Assembly (NCBI RefSeq): GCF_031085175.1
Contig: NZ_JAVHUY010000001.1
Coordinates: forward strand, 186,001 to 250,000
DNA: 64,000 bases
Direction of reading: 5' to 3'
Source of the DNA: Phytohabitans maris
GTDB lineage: Bacteria; Actinomycetota; Actinomycetes; Mycobacteriales; Micromonosporaceae
Shown here one piece after another: positions 58,596 to 64,000 of this stretch. The notes beneath the pieces are model-generated. The model saw nothing but the letters and a program-made list of their open reading frames with translations, did no database searches and was not told where the DNA came from. Numbering within the stretch: the stretch's first letter is position 1; the number at the start of each line of letters is the position of its first letter. Both the position numbers and the translations under genes were made by a program.

Positions 58596-59701
58596 GGGTC
58601 GGCATTGTCGGCTGGTTCGGTTCTGACAACCTGGGTGACGAAATCCTTCTGCACACGCTGATGTCGTGCGTGCGGTCCGTCGTGGAGGACGCGTCGTTCG
58701 TCGTCTTCACACCTACGCCCGAGCGGGTCGCGGCCCTGCACCCCGTCGACGCGCTGCACATGCCGACCATCCGGGCGCGCGGGGCGGGTGAACGGCAGGC
58801 CGCGGCGCAGCGGGCGATCCGCGACTGCGACGTGCTGCTCCTCGGCCCCGGCACGGTGTTTCAGGAGCGATCGCCAAACCTGCCCTGGCCGGGCACACTT
58901 GTGCTCTTCTCCAGGATCGTCGGCATGGCGAAGGTGGCCGGCACGCCGGTGGTGGTCGCCGGTGCGGGCGTACGGGAAGGGGCCACGCCGTTCGGTCGCC
59001 GGCTGTTGCGGGTGCTCGGCGCGGCGTGTGCCGCCGTCGGCGTACGGGACCAGCGCAGCGCCGCGCACTTCGGCGGCAAGGCCCAGGTGATCGGCGACAT
59101 GGCGTACGCCCTCAAGCTCCCCGACGTGCCACCGGCCGGGCCGGGCCGGCGCTTCGCGCTGTCGATGCGCCCGCTCGCCCCGGAGACCGAGCGCACGCTC
59201 CTGGCGAGCTTGACCGGCTGCGTGGACCGGCTGCGTTCCGAGGGGTGGACCGGCGCGTTCCTGCCGATGGCGTTCGGCCGGGGCGCGCAGGGCGAGGACG
59301 ACCGCGACATCTACGACCGGGCGTTCCAGGACGTGCTGGAGCTGGCGCCCAACCCGCTGGACGGCACGGGCCGGCTCGCCGATGCGCTCGACGAGTGGCT
59401 GGGCGGGCTGGCCACGCACCAGCTCGTCATCGGTACGCGGCTGCACGCCGCGGTCATGGCGGTGGCGCTCGGCGTGCCCACGGTCGCCGTCGCGTACGAG
59501 CGAAAGGTGCTCGACGCGTTCGTAGACCTGAAGCTGGAGCGGTTCGTCGTGCCAGCGGACGTCGACGCCGCGACCCTGCACCGCACCGCGATGCTGGCGG
59601 CGCAGTCCACTGAGGAGTTTCGCGCGGCGGCGGCCCGGGTCGCGGGCCAGGGGCGGATCGCACACGACTTCGTCGGGTCGGCGATGAAGGGGCTGCGCTG
59701 A
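58592..59701 (+). CDS. Polysaccharide pyruvyl transferase family protein
   Basis: A 369-aa protein. Typical parts are VGIVGWFGSDNLGDEILLHT at the start, LLLGPGTVFQE, VRDQRSAAHFG and, near the end, TRLHAAVMAVALGVPTVAV. It adds pyruvate ketals to sugars of the polymer, as CsaB and similar enzymes do. ATG 58592 overlaps the flippase stop (ATGA). Confidence 0.85.
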   Translation: MRVGIVGWFGSDNLGDEILLHTLMSCVRSVVEDASFVVFTPTPERVAALHPVDALHMPTIRARGAGERQAAAQRAIRDCDVLLLGPGTVFQERSPNLPWPGTLVLFSRIVGMAKVAGTPVVVAGAGVREGATPFGRRLLRVLGAACAAVGVRDQRSAAHFGGKAQVIGDMAYALKLPDVPPAGPGRRFALSMRPLAPETERTLLASLTGCVDRLRSEGWTGAFLPMAFGRGAQGEDDRDIYDRAFQDVLELAPNPLDGTGRLADALDEWLGGLATHQLVIGTRLHAAVMAVALGVPTVAVAYERKVLDAFVDLKLERFVVPADVDAATLHRTAMLAAQSTEEFRAAAARVAGQGRIAHDFVGSAMKGLR

Positions 59702-60855
59702 TGCGGGTCCTGCTCCTCACGCCGTTCGCGCCGAACGTCAAGCACCTCCACGCGGCAGCCGACACGATCGTGCGGCTGACACCGCGACTTGCCGAAAAAA
59801 CCGACCTGTTCGTCTACTCGCCGCAGCATCGCTCGGCCGAGGCCGACCAGGCGGGCCTGAGCTATTCGCTGTTGGGGCCGACGGCGCCGCCGCGAAGTAG
59901 CCCGCTGGACCGGCTCGGGCCCAAGCCGGCGTGGCTGCGGCAGGCATGGCCCCGGCAGTCGACCGCGGACGTCGTCGAGCTGATCGATCGGCTCAAGCCG
60001 GACGTCGTGCACGGGGAGTACCTGCAGTGCGCGGAGGTGCTCGGCGGATACCGCAATACGGTGCTCGGCCTGCACGACATCACCGAAAACGTCATGGCCG
60101 AGTCGTACCGGGCCTCTTCCGGGCTGGAACGCCCGTACCGGCTCGCCGAACTGGTGCGGACGCGCCGCTTCGAGCGGGCCGCGATCCGCCGCGCGGCCGC
60201 CGTGCTGACGCTCTCCGACGCCGACTACGCGGTCGCGTCGTCGTACAACCCGAATACGCTCGTCGCCCGCCCGGGCATAGAGATCGCCGACGTGCCCTGG
60301 CAGCCACCCGCCGGTGCCGAGCGGCCCCGGCTGGTCTTCGCCGGAGCCATGTGGCGCCGCGCGAACGCGCTGGTGGCGCACTATCTGGCCAGCGACGTGA
60401 TGCCGGCCGTCTGGCGTGTGCTGCCCACCGCCGAGCTGCGGATCGTGGGCGCGGAACCGCCGGCGGACATCCTCGCCCTCGGCGCGGCGGACGGCCGGAT
60501 CGTGGTGACCGGTGCGGTGCCGGAGATCCGCGACGAGATGATGGCCGCGCACGCCGTCGTCGTACCGTCCATCGTGGGCGGTGGCGTGTTGATGAAGGTG
60601 GTCCACGCGATGGCGCTGGGCTGCCCGGTCATCACGTCGCCCGGCCCGGCCGAGTCGGTTCGCGGTGACGCCTCGACGCTTTTCGTGGCCGACACGGCCG
60701 AGGAGATCGCCGCCGCGGTCCGGGTCGCGGTGGAGTCACCGGACGAGGCGGCCCGGCGCGGGCACCGGGCGCGCGCACACGTCGGCGAGATGTTCCAGTG
60801 GGACAACACTGTCCGCGCCTACCTCGACGCCTACACGATTGCGAGTGGACAGTGA
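59701..60855 (+). CDS. Glycosyltransferase, GT4-like
   Basis: A 384-aa protein with the GT-B layout: RVLLLTPFAPNVKHLHAAAD at the start, DVVHGEYLQCAEVL, and, in the C-terminal domain, LRIVGAEPPADILAL with VVPSIVGGGVLMKVVHAMALG followed by CPVITSPGPAESVRG. The E-x7-E motif is modified. It is coupled to the preceding gene by TGATG. Confidence 0.85.
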   Translation: MRVLLLTPFAPNVKHLHAAADTIVRLTPRLAEKTDLFVYSPQHRSAEADQAGLSYSLLGPTAPPRSSPLDRLGPKPAWLRQAWPRQSTADVVELIDRLKPDVVHGEYLQCAEVLGGYRNTVLGLHDITENVMAESYRASSGLERPYRLAELVRTRRFERAAIRRAAAVLTLSDADYAVASSYNPNTLVARPGIEIADVPWQPPAGAERPRLVFAGAMWRRANALVAHYLASDVMPAVWRVLPTAELRIVGAEPPADILALGAADGRIVVTGAVPEIRDEMMAAHAVVVPSIVGGGVLMKVVHAMALGCPVITSPGPAESVRGDASTLFVADTAEEIAAAVRVAVESPDEAARRGHRARAHVGEMFQWDNTVRAYLDAYTIASGQ

Positions 60856-61682
60856 GAGTCGCTGCCGTCGTCGTCTCGTACAACTCCTCGCGCGACCTGC
60901 CGATGAGCCTGGGCTCGTTGCACGCGTTGCCGCTCGACCGCATCGTGGTGGTCGACAACTCGTCCACTGACGACAGCGTGCGGATCGCGCGGTCGTACAC
61001 GCCGCACGTGTTGACGCTGCCGAACGTCGGCTTCGGAGCGGCCATCAACGCCGCCGTCGAGAGCGTCCCGGATGTCGACGCGTACCTGCTCTTCAACCCC
61101 GACTGCCACATCGCCGACAAGGACTACGCGGTGCTTGTCGAGGCTTTGCGAAGCGACGCGCGGTTCGGTGCGGTGGCGCCGCTGATGCGGTATCCCGACG
61201 GCACGTACGGGATCTCGTCAGGCCCCGAGCCGAGCATGGCCAAGGAGTGGCTCGCCGCGCTGCGTGTCGACCACCTGGTGCCCCGGCGGGTCAAGAGCTG
61301 GCTGCCACGGCTGCCGTTCCTCCGGTCGCGGCTGCGGATGCTGGAGTATCTCGACGTCGGGCCCTCCGGCGAGACCCGCGCGGCGTCGTGGGTCTCGGGA
61401 TTCTGCATGCTCGTACGCGCGCGGGCGTTTCACGACGTCGGCGGCTTCGATCCCGGATACTTCCTGTACTTCGAGGACGTCGACATCTGCCGGCGGCTGC
61501 GCGACCGCGGCTGGGGTGTCGCCTCGGTCGGCTCGAGCGTGGCCGACCACAAGGAGAGCACGAGCACGGCCGCGGTCGGCAAGCGCCGGCTGTACCGGTC
61601 GGGCATGTCTGTCTACTTTTCCAAACACGGCACGCGCGGCCAGCGTGTTCTCGCGGGTGCCTTGAGGAGGTTACCGATTTGA
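60852..61682 (+). CDS. Glycosyltransferase, GT2 family (rhamnosyltransferase-like)
   Basis: A 276-aa protein. GTG 60852 overlaps the previous stop as GTGA. Motifs are VAAVVVSYNSSRDLPMSLGS, IVVVDNSSTDDSV, GFGAAINAAVE, DAYLLFNPDCHI (metal-binding, D-x-D-like) and WVSGFCMLVRARAFHDVGGF with FEDVDICRRLRDRGW. It is a typical inverting GT-A enzyme. Confidence 0.9.
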   Translation: MRVAAVVVSYNSSRDLPMSLGSLHALPLDRIVVVDNSSTDDSVRIARSYTPHVLTLPNVGFGAAINAAVESVPDVDAYLLFNPDCHIADKDYAVLVEALRSDARFGAVAPLMRYPDGTYGISSGPEPSMAKEWLAALRVDHLVPRRVKSWLPRLPFLRSRLRMLEYLDVGPSGETRAASWVSGFCMLVRARAFHDVGGFDPGYFLYFEDVDICRRLRDRGWGVASVGSSVADHKESTSTAAVGKRRLYRSGMSVYFSKHGTRGQRVLAGALRRLPI

Positions 61683-62845
61683 AGATCCTCTTTGTGACGC
61701 CGTGGGTGCCGGCCCCGGTCCGCCCGCGCAGTCACGTGTTCCTGCAGATGCTCGCCAAGGAGCACGACGTCCACTTCCTGAGTCTGGTGAAGCACGACGC
61801 GGAGGCCCGCCTCGCGGACGAGCTTCCGGTGGGGGAGCGGACGCTCGTGCCCAATACCCGCGCGGGCTCGATGACCCGCAGCCTCGGCGCGCTGCTCACC
61901 GGCGTCTCGTTGCAGCAGGGGTACGCGAGCCCGAAGGCGCTGACCACCGCCCTGCGGAGGAAGCTCGACGAGTGGCGGCCGGATGTGGTGCACCTCAACG
62001 TGTTTCGCACCGTCCACCTCGTCGAGGAGTGCGGGAGCACGCCGGTGATCGTCGACCTGGACGAGTTCCGCAGCGAGTACTACGAACAGCTCGCGGCCAC
62101 CAGCTCGAGCCCTGCCTGGCGTGCGCTCGGCCGGGTGGAGGCGGCCCGGATGCGGGCGCGCGAGGACGAGCTGGTCGCCAAGCGGGTCCCCCTCATGCTG
62201 TCGGCGCCGTCGCTGACCGGTGTGGAGCGGCCCAGCACGTACGTCGTCCGGAGCCCCTGCGACTTTCCGATCCAGCGGGACCCCGGCCCGGTCGAGCCGG
62301 TGGTGCTCTTCGTCGGCCGGCTCTCGTACGAGGCGAATGTGAGCGGCCTGCTCTGGTTCGTGCGCGAGTGCTGGGACGGCATCCGCGCCCTGGTGCCCGA
62401 CGCGCGGCTCCGGATCGTCGGCTCGGATCCGCCCCGGTCGGTGCAGGCGCTGGCCGAGGCGGGAAACGGGATCGAGCTCTACCCGAACGCGCCGAGTGTC
62501 GAGCCGCACTACGGGCAGTCCGCGGTGGCCATCGCTCCCATCTTCCGCGGCACCGGCGTGCAGATGAAGCTCATCCAGTCGCTGTCGGCGGGCGTGCCGA
62601 CCGTGACGACCACCACCGTGGCCGCCCGTGCGGGGGTACAGGACCGCGTACACGTGCGGGTGGCGGACGATGGCACCGGCTGGGTCTCGGCCGTCAGTGA
62701 CCTGCTCAGCCAGCCGGCGCAGGCCGAGCGGCTCGCCCACAGCGGTCGCGAGTGGGCAGTGGCCAACCACAGCTCGGCAGCGGTGGCCCGGCAGCTGAAC
62801 GTGGCGTATGCCGCCGCCGTGGGCAGCGCGGCCGTCGATGTTTGA
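61679..62845 (+). CDS. Glycosyltransferase, GT4 family
   Basis: A 388-aa protein with GT-B layout: KILFVTPWVPAPVRPRSHVF, PDVVHLNVFRTVHLVEE, VLFVGRLSYEANVSGLLWFV, then IAPIFRGTGVQMKLIQSLSAG. Start is TTG 61679, overlapping the previous stop, with AGGAGG about 11 nt upstream. It is the last gene of the overlapping group. Confidence 0.9.
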   Translation: MKILFVTPWVPAPVRPRSHVFLQMLAKEHDVHFLSLVKHDAEARLADELPVGERTLVPNTRAGSMTRSLGALLTGVSLQQGYASPKALTTALRRKLDEWRPDVVHLNVFRTVHLVEECGSTPVIVDLDEFRSEYYEQLAATSSSPAWRALGRVEAARMRAREDELVAKRVPLMLSAPSLTGVERPSTYVVRSPCDFPIQRDPGPVEPVVLFVGRLSYEANVSGLLWFVRECWDGIRALVPDARLRIVGSDPPRSVQALAEAGNGIELYPNAPSVEPHYGQSAVAIAPIFRGTGVQMKLIQSLSAGVPTVTTTTVAARAGVQDRVHVRVADDGTGWVSAVSDLLSQPAQAERLAHSGREWAVANHSSAAVARQLNVAYAAAVGSAAVDV

Positions 62846-62903
62846 GAAATAGATCATGGGGGCCTGGGCGCGCGAGCGAACACGGTCCCCTACATTGATT
62901 GAC

Positions 62904-64000
62904 ATGGCCGACGACGTCGCATTGCTGCTGCGGCGAGCCGGCTACGGTCCGATCTCCACAGAGCTGGCCGCCGCCAGAGCCGCCGGTTACGAGGCGACCG
63001 TGGCCTCGCTGACCGCGCCCACCGGACCGGACGTGGGTGCCTCCAGCACGCCCATCCCGAGCCTGGGACCGGATCCGTTCTCCATGCTGCCGAAGAATGC
63101 CACCACCGCGCAGCGGGCCGTGGCGGCCGACAAGCGCTGGCGGCAGACGCAGACGCTGACCCAGTGGTGGCTGGACCGCCTCACCATGGCCGACCACCAG
63201 GCACGCGAAAAGTTCGTGTTCTTCTGGCACGGGCACTGGGCGACGTCGGTGCGCAAGGTGATCCGTCCAAAGTTGATGCTGCGGCAGCACCGCACGCTGC
63301 GCAGCACGTTCGACTTCTCGGCGATGGCGCACCGCATGGTTCGCGATCCCGCGCTGATCTACTGGCTCGACGGGCAGCTCAACACCCGGTCGGCGCCGAA
63401 CGAAAACCTCGGTCGCGAGCTGATGGAGCTCTTCATGCTCGGCATCGGCACGTACACCGAGCGTGACGTCAAGGAGGCTGGCCGGGCGCTGACCGGCTGG
63501 CGGCTGGACTACGACGCCGCGACGTCGTTCCTCCATCCCGCATCCGCCGATCGCGGCAGGAAGACCATCCTCGGCACGACGCGCGACTTCGACACCGACG
63601 GTCTGGTCGACTTCCTGCTGACGCAGGAGGCGTGCCCGCGTTTCCTCGCCTCCCGGCTGTGGTTCCGGTACGCGTCGGCGACCGAACCGATACCGGAGGC
63701 CACCCGGGAGCGGATGGTCGCCGCGTTCCCCGACACGATGGCGATGCTGCGCGTGCTCCTCGTCGACGAGGCGTTCCTGGCGACCGGCGGCAAGCTGGTC
63801 AAGCAGCCGGTGGAGTGGCTCGTCGGGGCGATGCGCCAGCTCGGGCTGCGGCCGGGCAGCCTCCCCCCGGACACGTTGCTGCTCGTGATCGACGGCCTCG
63901 AACGGCTGGGACAGCTGCCGTTCGCGCCGCCCAGCGTCGGCGGTTGGCCGGCGGGCACGGCGTGGCTGACCGCCGGGGCGGCGCAGGTGCGGCTCGGCCT
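62904..64000 (+). CDS. DUF1800 family protein, partial at the window end
   Basis: An open frame of 365 codons from ATG 62904 that runs off the window. It has the DUF1800 pattern: VALLLRRAGYGPISTELAAA, WWLDRLTMADHQAREKFVFF, WHGHWATSV, then ENLGRELMELFMLGIGTYTE and VKEAGRALTGW. Its partner is usually a DUF1501 protein, which may lie beyond the window. Its function is unknown. Confidence 0.85.
   Translation, partial: MADDVALLLRRAGYGPISTELAAARAAGYEATVASLTAPTGPDVGASSTPIPSLGPDPFSMLPKNATTAQRAVAADKRWRQTQTLTQWWLDRLTMADHQAREKFVFFWHGHWATSVRKVIRPKLMLRQHRTLRSTFDFSAMAHRMVRDPALIYWLDGQLNTRSAPNENLGRELMELFMLGIGTYTERDVKEAGRALTGWRLDYDAATSFLHPASADRGRKTILGTTRDFDTDGLVDFLLTQEACPRFLASRLWFRYASATEPIPEATRERMVAAFPDTMAMLRVLLVDEAFLATGGKLVKQPVEWLVGAMRQLGLRPGSLPPDTLLLVIDGLERLGQLPFAPPSVGGWPAGTAWLTAGAAQVRLG

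Noticed and set aside
1-64000. CRISPR array
   Set aside because: No regularly spaced short direct repeats and no cas genes were seen; the only clear tandem repeats are the coding units at 6794-7654.
1-64000. Insertion sequences
   Set aside because: No transposase gene or paired terminal inverted repeats were recognised.

Overview
The window is high-GC actinomycete DNA. Pervasive GTG/TTG starts, Scr1-type (DUF5753) regulators, a DUF2637 spread protein, ECF sigma factors and secreted snapalysin-like and LamG proteins all fit. The gene set looks most like Micromonosporaceae, but that placement is by impression only.

Left part (1 to about 29,450): an integrated mobile element, visibly less GC-rich and more patchy than the right part. 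It lies against a tRNA gene with CAU anticodon (29569-29645, minus strand). Its right end carries a compact core: a DUF2637/SpdB-like membrane protein, a TraG/HerA-type transfer ATPase, a 45-aa coupled ORF, a replication-relaxation (relaxase-like) protein, an XRE repressor with an ImmA/IrrE metalloprotease, and a large serine integrase that ends inside the tRNA gene. The same palindrome (TGTTCCGC-N2-GCGGAAC) sits in the promoter of the transfer operon and in that of the repressor, which suggests an ICEBs1-like repressor/protease switch. The left end was not found.

The cargo of the element is rich in defence and counter-defence genes. An ArdA anti-restriction protein carries an N-terminal domain shared with a neighbouring gene and is preceded by a strikingly folded non-coding stretch. 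A Pycsar-like locus has two class III cyclases flanking a DUF5706/PycTM membrane effector that is split by a frameshift. Further on are a low-GC pair (CHAP hydrolase with five 58-aa repeats, plus a membrane-anchored protein) that resembles Saccharibacteria proteins, a restriction-nuclease-like gene followed by an AlbA/Schlafen-type gene, an array of Scr1-like regulators with a DUF6879 partner, and an AbiJ-NTD3 nuclease in operon with a 587-aa unknown. A HEPN-like RX4H protein lies near the left edge.

Right part (about 29,480 to 64,000): host chromosome. Two tRNA genes (CAU; Asn) are followed by housekeeping and accessory genes: a sugar isomerase/epimerase, a secreted protein with a structured upstream element, an Excalibur fragment, DUF952, a serine hydrolase, gene debris, an APH-family kinase, a voltage-gated ion channel, a GNAT acetyltransferase, a truncated snapalysin and a GGDEF-EAL protein. 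Next comes an alpha-glucoside uptake operon on the minus strand (binding protein, two permeases, GH13 glucosidase) with TTGCAGA repeats upstream. Two sigma factors and a LamG protein follow. From 52,114 to 62,845 is an exopolysaccharide locus: acyltransferase, pseudokinase-like membrane protein, O-antigen ligase-like protein, flippase, pyruvyl transferase and three glycosyltransferases, the last six in overlapping frames. The window ends inside a DUF1800 gene.
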